Below, piece by piece: positions 21,490 to 32,600 of a stretch of 64,000 nucleotides of DNA. The translations under genes were made by a program, and so were the position numbers. How positions within the stretch are numbered: position 1 is the stretch's first letter; every line of letters starts with the position of its first letter. The notes under the pieces were generated by a model. That model was given only the letters and a program-made list of their open reading frames with translations, did not search any database and was not told the origin of the DNA. This DNA comes from Tretioscincus oriximinensis (taxonomy: Eukaryota > Chordata > Lepidosauria > Squamata > Gymnophthalmidae). Location of the stretch: the NCBI GenBank assembly GCA_022410635.1, contig JAJVDF010000382.1, positions 419,252 to 483,251 of the forward strand. Reading direction: 5' to 3'.

Positions 21490-21652
21490 TTACCACATAA
21501 AAACTTAAATGGATATGGAAGAAAGGAATTTTCCCCAGCTTATAATGCAGTTTTTAATGGGTGTGAAAAAGTGATTTTCCCCACCTGAGAATGAAATCAT
21601 TTTTTCACACCCATTAAAGTTGCAAAATTCTACCCCAGTTTNTATGTGGTAA
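21490..21652. repeat. Palindromic MITE-like element, 163 bp
   Basis: The ends TTACCACATAAAAAC and GTTTNTATGTGGTAA are inverted repeats. An inner pair, TTTAATGGGTGTGAAAAAGT and TTTTTTCACACCCATTAAA, brackets the centre, so most of the element folds back. No clear target duplication. Confidence 0.65.
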
Positions 21653-22634
21653 TGCTAAACTATATATTTTTCACAAGCACTTTGCTATCTCTTTGTTTAT
21701 GTATTTGAAGANTTTTAGTTATTTTTATCATTCATGTACTGGAAGTCTTAAGCTGTTTCCCCATTACAACCTTAATATTGCTATTTTTATTAAATCCAAA
21801 AAAACACATCTGTGAGCATGTCTCCTGCAACTTTCCTCACTGTTTCCTATTTCTCCGTTACATTTCCTGGTAACATGTGAACATCACATATCCCATAATT
21901 CGTTGCTTCACTTATTTTACTATGATTCCCAGCATTTTACTATGATTCCCTGTGAGCTGACAATCAATGACTTATTTTCACATTTAAAATAAGTCTGCTG
22001 CAACATTTTTAGTGAGTGAACCACTGAAGTTCTGTGAAGTAATAGAGCAAATTCTACATGATGTTACTGCCAACTCACTAAATATCCTTAATGAGGGTGC
22101 AACCTTAGACTGCATCCAGATTGCTCCCTTCTATATATAATACTACGAAAGGGCTTATGCTGTCGTTGCTGGCCACAATCATACATGGGGAATTGCTTTA
22201 TTCTCCCATGAAATTCTATTCTAACTCCTAGTTTGTGATTGGCTGACCTGTATCCATTTTGTCATTGGCTGCTGGCCCCTCTTGTTGCCAAGTAGGTGAA
22301 TTTAAAGGAAAGCCTCACTGTAAACTCCCCAAGTTTTGTAAGGCTGGTAGTAGGTTTCATTCCCCATCACTGCTTTTTCTCTCTTTGGATTTAATAACAA
22401 AAAGCCAGTTTTCCAACCTCAGTAGCCTCAACTCTTGCTGAAGCAGAGCAGGCAAAGAATCATGAGGCAGGGGTGGAAGTCTCAGCAGTTCTCTCAGGGA
22501 ATGCCCAGATGGCACTATTTTCTAGCAAAGAGCAATGATGGGATATTTTCCACCCCAGATACTTCATGGGTGGACTTTCAGCCCTGCCCCTTTTTAGCCA
22601 TGTGACTTCTGGCTGGTGGCCATTTTGGGTCAGG
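21653..22634. other. No recognised feature
   Basis: AT-rich. At about 22107-22125, TAGACTGCATCCAGATTGCT resembles the end of the 43.5-kb MITE family, without a partner end found. Confidence 0.5.
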
Positions 22635-22828
22635 TATGCTGACCAGATGACCCATTTTGGGGTGGGGGTTGAAAGCCCTGCCTTGGGGTGCCTCCCTGTT
22701 TTTGCTGAGGAAAAAAAAAGTAAAATATTTTTCAAATTTTTATGAAAAATGAAATTCCTCAGCAAAACTCGGAAGGCACCCCAGAACCGGGTTTTCACCC
22801 CCCCAAAAGGGGTCATCTGGTCAGCCTA
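22635..22828. mobile_element. hAT-like MITE, GACCAG family, short foldback type (copy 2)
   Basis: Ends TATGCTGACCAGATGACCCA and GGGGTCATCTGGTCAGCCTA. The arms pair over almost the full 194 bp (for example GGGGTGCCTCCCTG with a matching GGCACCCC region and CTGAGGAA with TTCCTCAG). The flanks GGTCAGG and GGTTAGG are a weak target duplication. Confidence 0.8.
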
Positions 22829-23085
22829 GGTTAGGTGAGTTCTGGCCGTAGGCACTTTTTGGTCATATGATTTCTTCAATGTGATCAAAAGGGGGTGTGG
22901 CTGGAAGGCACATGTCCCAAAATGGCTGCCCCCATGAAAAAGTGGGTGGGACCTAGGGAGAGGGAGAAACTTTCTCCCTCATACAGGCCCAAAAATGTGC
23001 AAAAAACTCATACAAGTTCCTTATACGCTTTTCCATCACTAGCAAAGAGGGTTTGTAATATTAGAAACTACTGTAAGAATTCTTC

Positions 23086-23195
23086 AGAATTCTCTCAGCC
23101 CCACTTACTTCACAGTGTGCTTGTTGTGGAGAAAGCAACAACAAGAGAAAAGCTATCTGAGCTGCACTTTGGTGAAAGGGCATTGTAAATAAATG
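23086..23195 (+). mobile_element. SINE type 1, 3' part only
   Basis: TTCTCTCAGCCCCACTTACT, TTGTTGTGGAGAAAGCAACA and TTTGGTGAAAGGGCATTGTA match the body of the type 1 SINEs at 45107 and 54366. The tRNA-like head is absent. Confidence 0.7.
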
Positions 23196-23419
23196 GTATT
23201 AACTAGAGAAAAGTAGGAGGTATATCTTTCTCTTATTAGTGTCTAATGTGCTTTGTCTAAAGGACAAAGGCTAACACAGCTATATCATTGAAATCAGATG
23301 GCCCTATGGTAGACATCATGCTATGGAAGCTGAATAAAAACATTAGCAAGCAAAAGCATAATGACAGCCATCTCCAGCTATACCACTTCTGGATCTCCTC
23401 TAGCATGTGTGGCAAATTC

Positions 23420-23633
23420 TAGNCTGACCAGTTGACCCCTTTTGGGGGGGGTTTGAAAACCCATTTTGGGGGTTCCTCGCGGTTTTTTCTGAGGAATTTT
23501 TTNAAAAAAAGAAAACATTTTTTGAAAAAAAAATATTTTTTTTGAAACCATTTTCCTCAGAAAAAACTGGGAGGCATCTCAAAACCGGGTTTTCAACCAC
23601 CACCACCCCAAAAGGGGTCATCTGGTCAGCCTA
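23420..23633. mobile_element. hAT-like MITE, GACCAG family, short foldback type (copy 3)
   Basis: Ends TAGNCTGACCAGTTGACCCC and GGGGTCATCTGGTCAGCCTA with pairing arms (TTTTTTCTGAGGAA with TTCCTCAGAAAAAA) around an A/T-rich centre. Target duplication not clear. Confidence 0.82.
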
Positions 23634-24221
23634 CANAAACCACACTATTATAGTGTGGATTGCAGCTTTTAAAATGTGATCAGACACCTACATGCTCCTT
23701 ATTACATCTTGCCGTCTGAAAATAGTTGACCTTTCCTCATAGCAGGAATAATATGATCAAAGCTAACTCTTTAAAAAAAAAAAAGTCAGATTAGGTGAGG
23801 AGTTTCATAAGTGCAGACAAGAGAAACCTAGCCAAGTACATCATAGGAACAAATGCAGCCAGTAAGAATCAAGGCTAGAGAAACCAAGTGATGAATGATG
23901 AATATTTATTGTGAAGGTGCTGGNGAAGGAATAGCGATGTCTTGAAATATAAAATAGGGCTGTTCTTTTTCTGTTTGAATGCCTGCCTTCTGGGAGAGCT
24001 GCAGAAGAACTGTGTTTTCTAAAAGGATCAAATGGGGAGGGTCTCTGTCTGATTGCACCTTTAGNCTCCATGTGCTCAAAGCCACAAGCAGGATTGGGTG
24101 GATATGTNAATAAAGAAGAAAAAAGATTTGAAATTCTGTTTTTCTTCATGTTGATTAAAATCTGCATGCATTCAGAATATGCTTGAACCTGGCCTTTGCC
24201 TTTCCTTTCTTTCAGATATTG
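23634..24221. other. No recognised feature
   Basis: AT-rich with an A-run near 23772-23784. Confidence 0.5.
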
Positions 24222-24320
24222 TTGTTTTAATTTGTTAACCTAGTTTTTATTGTTAACCATCCCGAGTCCTTCNGATATAGTGTGGTATAGAAACATAAAT
24301 AAGTAAAATAAATAAATCTT
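24222..24320 (+). mobile_element. LINE/SINE 3' tail (unassigned)
   Basis: TGTTTTAATTTGTTAACC, then CATCCCGAGTCCTTCNG, TGTGGTATAGAAACATAAAT and (AAAT)n. This is the usual shape of a squamate retroposon 3' end: GAGTCCTTC-G, TGTGGTATA, then A-rich tetranucleotides. Confidence 0.5.
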
Positions 24321-25337
24321 ATGTCAGCTTTTATGAAGAGTTTGTGATGAAGCATATTCTTCTTCTCGACACACACAAAAAAAACCCCAAGATTGGTTAG
24401 AACGAAAGTTTTCATAGCCATGGGAGAATCCCAAACTCACAGACTACTAAATCCTAGCCCAATTGTTATTTTATTCTGAATTTCCACTTAGCAAAATTCT
24501 ATGCCCCAGATGCAAACTATTACCCTAGAAACAAAAGAAAGTGACTGATTAAATGTCGCAAGTTGTAAAAATAAATGAAGAATAGGGCAGAACCACAGTT
24601 CCAAACAAAATACATTACTCATCAGCAGACTCCTGAACTATCTTTCTTTAGCCAGAGAAAGTAATCTCCTCTGCTATCCCATTTCACTAAATGACTAAAT
24701 TTTCTCCCGGATGCCCTCAGGTAATCTGACTTCTGTAATCAATGCCTCAATGGTTGCTTGATCACAGTAGGACTAGACAGAAATGGGTTCCCTATACCAG
24801 TTGAGACAAGTCAGTGAGTATGGTAACTGAGAGAGAACTGAAGGGGGAAGTAATATAGTATTTTAACATACACACACCATGACCATAAGTCAAGGTGCTT
24901 TCCTAATATAATTCCCTTTTTCTTTTCTTTTTTAAGAAAAAAGTTTATTAAGCTTAAGATGATAGCATCTAATTCATTTCCTGTCATTTGTCAAGCGCTG
25001 TCCATATAAACAAAAAGGTTGCATATAGTAAAGTCTCCCCAAACATTCTTTATGGACATCTAGAACCTTCCCCTAATCATTGGCTATCCTTGACAACCAT
25101 GTAGCTTTTGCTTAGTCCAGAATGGACCATTCAGCCGGCTTATCAGTTTTTTGGTTTTAATTTGCCTTGAACAAACTTTACAGTATATTTCAAGTTTTGT
25201 CATTCTGTCAGCCCTTTATAAGCACGATTTTCAGTACATCTGACACATTCTCCCAACAGGCACTTTGTTTGTTGGTCAACAAGAGGAAGTACAGTAGTCA
25301 GGTTGGTATTTTTGCTNTATTTTGCCCTTGGGCTCGA
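24321..25337. other. No recognised feature
   Basis: AT-rich; nothing recognised. Confidence 0.5.
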
Positions 25338-25432
25338 ATTTATTTACTTACTTATTTACTTTATTTATTTATTTTAATCTGCCTCTTCCCTCAGCTGCTT
25401 TGGGTTTTATAAAAATAAAAGCAATAAAAAAT
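25338..25432 (-). mobile_element. Retroposon 3' tail (unassigned)
   Basis: A TTTATTTACTTAC-like run, then TTTTAATCTGCCTCTTCCCT, CAGCTGCTTTGGGTTTTATA and AAATAAAAGCAATAAAA. On the minus strand this reads as a SINE/LINE 3' end with an A-rich tetranucleotide tail. Confidence 0.45.
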
Positions 25433-25737
25433 ATTAATGTCTTCTTGCTAGTAACAGTAGCTACATTTTGCCTAAATACGGCCCTGATAGTAGTCCCTCC
25501 TACCTAAATGTTTTGATGTTTGCTGTCAATATCAGATCCCTCCCCCTCTTGCTCCATCCTATTGATGATTCATGTGGAAATGTCTATCATTCAAGTGATT
25601 AAATATCACTGGTTAGTTCCTCTTGCCAGTATAATAATGGCTAAAATGTCATTCACNCAGTAATACTGTGCATTAACCATATACTGTATAGTGCTCCAAC
25701 AGCTGTTTTTCCTCAACCACTGATTATCAGATAANGC

Positions 25738-26130
25738 TAGGTGCACACCATGACTTCAAAATGACTACAATGCTATAATCAGGTATAGAGAAATTGCGTG
25801 TCCGTACACACCAAACATGTATATTCCCTGACCAATGCCCCAGATCTGTATTATCATTCATCGGTCTCATCACAGTGCAGTCTGAGATTATTTTTTTTAC
25901 TTGCAAGAACCAATAGAAATATCTGCTGTGTTCTCAATTGTTTTATCATCTCGCAACTAATTTGTGCACATGCATATGGTTGTGAGAATATGTGTGTCCT
26001 CCAGAACGGTGTCTGAATATCTGAGCAATAGTTTATTCCAGGGAAGAAGGAATTTATTGTGGGTCCACTACTGAAAAACACTTAGCACTTGTGCCTGNGA
26101 TATCCTGATTGCACTACGAACAAGGTTAAC
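25738..26130. mobile_element. ~390-bp DNA-transposon-like repeat, uninterrupted copy
   Basis: Matches the split copy at 10245-11151 along its whole length (for example CACACCAAACATGTATATTC, AACCAATAGAAATATCTGCT and TGTCTGAATATCTGAGCAAT). It reads TGCACATGCATATGG at 25972-25986, where the other copy has the 483-bp insert. Confidence 0.65.
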
Positions 26131-26239
26131 TCCAGTCATTGCCCTTTGTTCGTTTATAACTAAATCCCAAAAATTCTGAGTATGTATTACCACATGTGTA
26201 TCAGATTTCCTATCACCTGGGCCAATACGAGGAAGAAAT

Positions 26240-26990
26240 ACTTCCCATATGGGAGATTTGAGCTGGAGTCTTATGCCGACTTGTAAAAAAATTTATCTGT
26301 AATTTCTTGATTTTATTGTATTTTATGCTATTTATATCCTGAATCCAACTTTCCCATTCCAAATCAGAAAAATTCATGTCCTGCTGCCATAGGGTCTTGA
26401 GAAATATTTGGATGTTATATTTTGTTTACATTAAAAGGATATATAGTTGTCCCATAATATTTTTTGTCTTTTTATCCTTTTTTCCATTATGTATTTTATT
26501 GGTTGTCTTTGACACCACATGTTGTCCCTAGTCTCATGCGCAGTTATATAGGAAAATGTTGCTCTTTTGGCTAACTAATTAATGGCATTGGGATTCAATG
26601 CTCTTAACTGAGCTAAGGAGATGGCATTGCTGTTGATGTCAACTAAATCCCTTAATCTTTTTACAGCAAGTTGTTTTAAGTATACTGCTAAATTTTTATC
26701 TCCCATTGGGTTTATTATTTTAGTAGAAGCCACTGTGTGTTCAGATCAAGCTAAATTTTTAGAAAAACTATTCCANGTCTTCCAAGTGGTCACTAAAGGA
26801 GATAGCCATGTCTTTTTAATATTTGATTCCACGTTGTCAAAATTAAAGATGAATTTTCTGAGTTAGAGAATGGCCAAAGAAAATAGTATGCTTCTTTGNT
26901 GATATTTTTTTTCCATTTTGAAGATGGACTGAAGTTGGGTTAAAACTGAGATGTGAGCTTTAGGGTACAATCAGACACACTTGGTATTCA
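26240..26990 (-). mobile_element. Decayed L1-type LINE, ORF2 C-terminal part
   Basis: Minus-strand readings in changing frames give KYIMEKRIKRQKILWDNYIS, then DMNFSDLEWESWIQDINSIK and INFFTSRHKTPAQISHMGSI. The spacing and pattern (a Trp-rich linker before R-x-x-x-TP-x-x-x-x) resemble the L1 ORF2 region before its C-terminal Cys motif. Many stops and frame changes. The 26850-26960 part recurs at 18003-18200. Confidence 0.55.
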
Positions 26991-27984
26991 TGAGCTTCTC
27001 TAAACCTCTCTTTAAGCTATCCAGGCTGTTAGCTATAGCTCTGGAAAGGAAGTCTTGTTCAAAACAGTTAAAATTATCTGGAGATGTTCAACATGGAGAA
27101 CAGAAATTAGCCCATTAAATAAAATTGTTTATGGATTTTGATCATGATAAAATTGAAAAGAAATTCAGTGGTGTCTGGAAAACTGGTCTTTGAAATATCT
27201 TTCGCTTTTCATAAAACACTAAAATAAAAAATGCAGAGAAAATGAAGAAGACGTGGGGATTTCGGTTTATCCCATATATAATAGTTTATAATAAACATTC
27301 TCAAACACTTATTTTCTCACATTCAAAACATTCCTTCTTCAAAGTGCAAATCACACTTTGATTGGCCCTTGCAGGTGTCATTCAAGGACACTCCAATGGA
27401 TTGACCTATGAAAATAGAATAAGTCATCTGGAATACAATAAATCTTTTATTGTATTAGAGATCTGATTAGTTACATACTAGACTGTGCATCTCTGAGCAA
27501 ATCAGAATAATCCACTACAGTTACACTCGATCCAAAGTATTCTTTCCTAAAATTGAAAATTTGCTTCTTGAGATTAAATTGGTTCGTCTCATTGCACTGA
27601 GCCAAGTAAGGACGGCATTTTTTCTGCTGCACCCAAATTGTATCTTTGAAGTTCCTAAACAAGCCAAGCATAGTTTTTGTGCAGAAAACATTTTGTGCTT
27701 GTAGGTGGTCTAACACCTGCTTCCTNAGACTGTAGCAGCTGCGGTCAAATACAAGCTTAACATGAGGGGGTAAAATATTTCTTTCATATCTGTTTTCTGA
27801 GAGGCAGTGTTTGTTGAACCTCTACCAAGATACAAATTATTTTTGACAAATAAACAGAACACATTCAACTGTTGNAAATGTATTTATTTTATACAAAAAA
27901 GTAACTTTAACATGGTACCATTTAACCTCTACTTTCCTTAGAAGATATAAGGAATGCCTTATAACATCTTTCTGAACAAGTTGT
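26991..27984. other. No recognised feature
   Basis: A minus-strand open frame of 81 codons (27471-27716) has no family resemblance I can name. Otherwise AT-rich. Confidence 0.45.
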
Positions 27985-28885
27985 AGTTTATGTAAGTTAT
28001 GATTTCTCACAATTTGCTGTTATGGGTATAATTGCTGAGCATGGAAAATTAGTTGTAGAATTATGGGAATTCACTTGATCAATAAAGTGATCAGTGGTGC
28101 CATGAAGAGGAGATTGGGTGTCATTTGCAAGATTAATTCCTGTCCCAAATGCAAGCACTTCTGCCCCCAGTCTCTGAAAGGAGTGGCATATTTGCATAGT
28201 GAGACTAGAACTTGGCCTAATAATTGAGCAGTCTCTACAGAGATATTTTCTGATTCTCCAGATGTTTAGTAGATGGTGGTTACAGGATTCCACTANAGCC
28301 TCAATGAAGGATGATAGAGACAGGTCCCAGGGTTCCTTGCTGATGTTGCCAATGTCAACAGGTGGTCTTGTAGGTAGATGTGGTCTNGTTGGAAAAGTAA
28401 GAGTTCTGTTGTCTCCGTATTTAGTTTTAGTCGGTAGCTGGACATCTACTTTATGTTCAGTATTAGTCTCTCAGGCATGAATTTCCGGCCAAAGCATTAA
28501 ATATTTTGAAAGCTTTGTGGATTTGGATGTCGTCTGTATACTTATGGTAGGGATAGTCCCAGTTAGTTAATAGGCGGCCCAGTGATTGGGTATACAGTGG
28601 GAAAAGCGAGGGGCTAAACACTGCTCCTCAGGGGACTCCAATGGATATTGGTATCGCTGTTGATAGATTACCCTGAAAACTGACTTTATACAATCAGCCA
28701 AATAGAAAAGCTTAAAACCAGAGAAATGGAACATTTGTTATTCCTATAACACATAACTCTTCCAATAAGATCTTGTGATTGAACGTATAAAATGCCACTG
28801 AGAGGTTGAGGAGGATCAGAACCATCTTTGCTATAAGAATGTCATTTAGGATCTTATTTAAGAAGAGTCACAGTGGATGGGGTTC
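27985..28885 (-). mobile_element. L2-type LINE fragment, reverse-transcriptase domain
   Basis: On the minus strand from about 28870: MVLILLNLSVAFYTFNHKIL, the LDLSAAFD-like block with the catalytic Asp changed to Tyr. Then PISIGVP-stop-GAVFSPSLFPLYT, the GVPQGS block, and YHKYTDDIQIHKAF, the YxDD block with both Asp retained. Then MSSYRLKLNTETTELLLF and, after a frame change, NHHLLNIWRIRKYL. The order and spacing match the RT palm and thumb of L2/CR1-group LINEs. Stops and frame changes make it inactive. The true 5' and 3' ends are not defined. Confidence 0.82.
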
Positions 28886-29564
28886 AGTGAATAGCTTCTT
28901 CACCTCAACCTCAAGAAATAAAATAGAAAATTAGAAGAAAAATATAAGGCTCCTACATCAATGGTCAAGCCTACATAATGGAATGAATTTGAGATACCGA
29001 TTTTGATTGGAGGGTCATGGTTTACTGATGTTTAAGGAGAGACACAGCTCTCCATACTGTGCTCCAAATCTACAGTNATACAATCACATTGTCATATTTA
29101 TTTATTTTTAATTCTTGTTATCAAGTATAGTTATCAAGTCTGAACTTCTTTGATGAAAGAGTAATCAAGGATTTAAGGAGCAATTCTGGAGTTGTTCAGT
29201 TGAGTGCTGTATTTAAATGTGTTAACCAAATTAATTATCTTATTAATAAANGTACTGGTATTTATACACTGCTTCCTACTATGAAATTTCAAAATAAAAC
29301 ATTTTTCTTTTGAAAAAAATCACTAAAGATTTACAAAGGAAAGAAGAAGTCAAAGTAAGTTACAATAAAAGGAAGAATCATTAATAAAATACATGAAAGC
29401 AAAATTAAAAACAGTATGGGGGAAATAGAAACCATTCACAATGGAAAGATCTGGATGAAATAAAATTATCTTCAACAAGCCTACAAGGACATGACTGTAC
29501 TTTAGGAGCCTTGTAAATGCTAGGAAGAGAAGAAATAGCACCATGTAGAAATCTGGCATCCCTT
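28886..29564. other. No recognised feature
   Basis: AT-rich; nothing recognised. Confidence 0.5.
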
Positions 29565-29640
29565 AATATTTATTTGTGCTTATGCCCCGCCCTATAACCG
29601 AAGGTCTCAGGTCAGCCAATCCAAGGGCAGCACACATAGT
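29565..29640 (-). mobile_element. L2-type LINE/SINE 3' tail
   Basis: TATTTATTTGTGCTTATGCC, then CCGCCCTATAACCGAAGGTC and TCAGGTCAGCC; same module as 6478 and 11322. Confidence 0.6.
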
Positions 29641-32600
29641 TGGCTTCATGGAGGGCTGTGGAACTGNACTGGAGAAGATTACCAGATAATAATGATATCC
29701 TGCTCAAATCTGGAAATAATGGTATACAGTAATAAGCAGGTCCGTTACCCATATAATTTTCACTGCACTCAGGTGCTTTACAGAGAAATCCAGGCACTGT
29801 AGACACAGACCTGTTGGGTGAAGCACTTAATAGGCCAAAGCCTCTCCAAGAAGCTCACTTGTGTCAAACTGGCTCAGCATAATTCTTCAGGGGATTCCCA
29901 TGATTACTAGATAAACAGCCCTGAATCAATCAGGAATATCCAGAGTCAGGTTCTGAGTATCATTAATGTGCCTCCCATTGATGCCGTCCATCTGCAGTAT
30001 ATGCAGTGCAATCGAAATTAGGGATACCTAGAGGTTATGAAGCTAAAAACCTCTTTTTGCAGCCATCAGAGCACACAGGACCTAGTCTCAAAGCCCACAT
30101 GTGCATTGGGGCCAGTATGGACATGCATTGTCACACAGGTTGCACTACTAATGAAGCTTTGAAATACTTAACCTTGCACCTAAAGATATAACCTAAGTTA
30201 GTTGTGGCATTATTAGAATTATCTGTCCAGTCCATCAAAAATATTGTCTGTAAAAGTGAGTGTACTTATCTGACATCAAGTCATTTTGCTAACATGTTAT
30301 CCCAAACCATTTTGTTTAGCTTTTCAGCAGAGTGACCCTTGTTTCGTACTTTTGGGGTTGTTTCATTATTTCCCGCCTGTAATAGAACATAAAAGCCTAG
30401 CAAACATCAAGAACTATATAATTAAGATAACCATGACAGCTTCTTCATTTCAGAATTAAAGCACAAGAGAGATAGTGGCATAACAAGGACACGTCAATGT
30501 ATCCAAGGTTGTAATTTTAGAACTCAGTGAAGAAGGTATGTCGAGTCTGTGAGGCTGTTGCAATGCATTCCTTGCAAAATAACATTTCCAGATCAAATTA
30601 AATCTGAAAAAGAAAGCAAAAAGTAACAAAAAGTGATGTGCCTTGAAGCCTTGAATTCTTAAACATATTTTCCTTTTATTTTTTCAAAACTGAGAGGAAA
30701 ATTGAAAACATCACACACTGTATACAATATATACTTCTGTTACTAACTTAAACCATAACTTAGCCATTGANTTGCCAGACTAAAATAATAGCCATGTACA
30801 CAAAGGAAGATACTAAAGATCTTTTCTTTCTTCAGTTGAGTACCCTAAATATGTTCTGAAGAATTTCTCACAAACACATGTGTGCCAATACACATGCACT
30901 CGTGCACACATACACATGCTCTTAATGACATTAAGATGTCACTGAGAGCAATAGTCAAAAAGTCTTCAAAGAAAAAGCAATGATCAAACACATTTCTCAT
31001 TTTAAATAAAGTAACAAAAACTCTAAAATAGCTGCAATGGCGATAAGGCATGTTTAACATATTGGCAAACCTTTAAGCCTTCAGTGTTGCTTTGACAACC
31101 ATTGAAAAAGCTGGATCTGTAAAGCTGTTTCCGAAAAGGATGTAAAACCTGGGATTATCCCAGCACTATATTGTGATTATTACATGCATTTCTGGCAATC
31201 ACAGCATAGTCCCAGGATATTAAGGTAAAATCATTGGTTATCACTAATGCAGAAAAAGAATACAGAAGCTATTTTGTCATGCATATTCTGTGCCTTGGAA
31301 ATACCCATTGCAAGTGTCAAGGCAAAGCCCAGCTGAAAATACCTACTGTAGGTGGAAAGCTAGTATGTCAGTAGCATGAACATGGATCTGTCATCAGCCC
31401 AGGATGTTAAGATTCTAGACAGCATCAATGGAGATAGGCAGCATATCCAGATTATCAATTTCCTTAGCTGACCTTTCTCAACTGAAATTCCCTGAGAATG
31501 GGATAGTTTGGAACCTGAATCCAGAAAAATACATCTTTGATGGCTGCTCAAGATCTCATGTGAGCACAGCAACCAAGCCCCTGGGAGAGCCTTGNTTGGT
31601 CACTCCTTGTTACCCCCAAATCTAAACACAGTAGTGGGGGGGGGGGAGAGAGGCACACCAAACTGTGCTGCTGAAATGGGCTCTAGGCCATATGGGTGCT
31701 GATCTGGGTTAACACTCTCAGACTGCATTATTATAGATCATAGCAAGATGTTGCTGCTGTTGTTTCATCCTTCTGTAGGAAAAAGGTAGCACTGACATCC
31801 CTATNTGTTATTTGAATAGTAAGAAGCCAAACTTTTAATTATGCTTTTGAGATCTGAATACTGAATTATCTAAGAGGAAATTATCATTCTCTCTGGATAT
31901 ACAATCCACTTTTAAATTCATTGGGAACCCATAGCATGTTAATAGCGACTGCAGTCTTCTTGTCTAAACACTTTGGATAGATTCCCTGGACCCCTTCTGT
32001 AGGCTACTGTCAAAGAAATGACATTGTAATCTGCTACNGAAAGTATTTTACAGCAAAGCAGCCACTATTCTCTATAGGCTTTGTGTAGCAAAGTAGTAGT
32101 TCAGAGGTCAGAACGTTTTTGCATGATTTCCTCTGGGTCAATAAGACCTAGATAAACAAAGTTATGAAGAAAAAATATTAGGCCAGTTAGAACCAAGGNT
32201 TTTTTTCTTTTCAATTATAGTTTAGAAAATGAGAATAATCATTGTAATGCCGACTCAAGAATTTGGTAGATACTGAGCTTTAAATCAAGTATCTCAAGAA
32301 GGTACATGTTATAGGAGAACTTGGAGGTCTTTATCACTTTTCCTTGGGAAGACTTACAATCAAAAGGACTATTGCTGTTGAATTCAAAGAAGAACCCTGG
32401 TGGGTTTCATATACCATGTATTGAAGATGTGTCCTCACTTGGTCCTCCACAAAATGCAATTGTTTTGAAATCATATTTGCATAAAAAAGTCTTTCTACAT
32501 GGCCACTGCACTGGCCATTTCTGCACTGGCCATTCTCAGAATAGGGACCTGCTATCCACATCCTAGTGCAGAGNCCCTTTTGCATGTACCTGCCTTAAAT

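Noticed and set aside
27471..27716. Minus-strand 81-codon frame
   Set aside because: No motif, no neighbouring exon-like sequence, and such lengths are expected by chance here.
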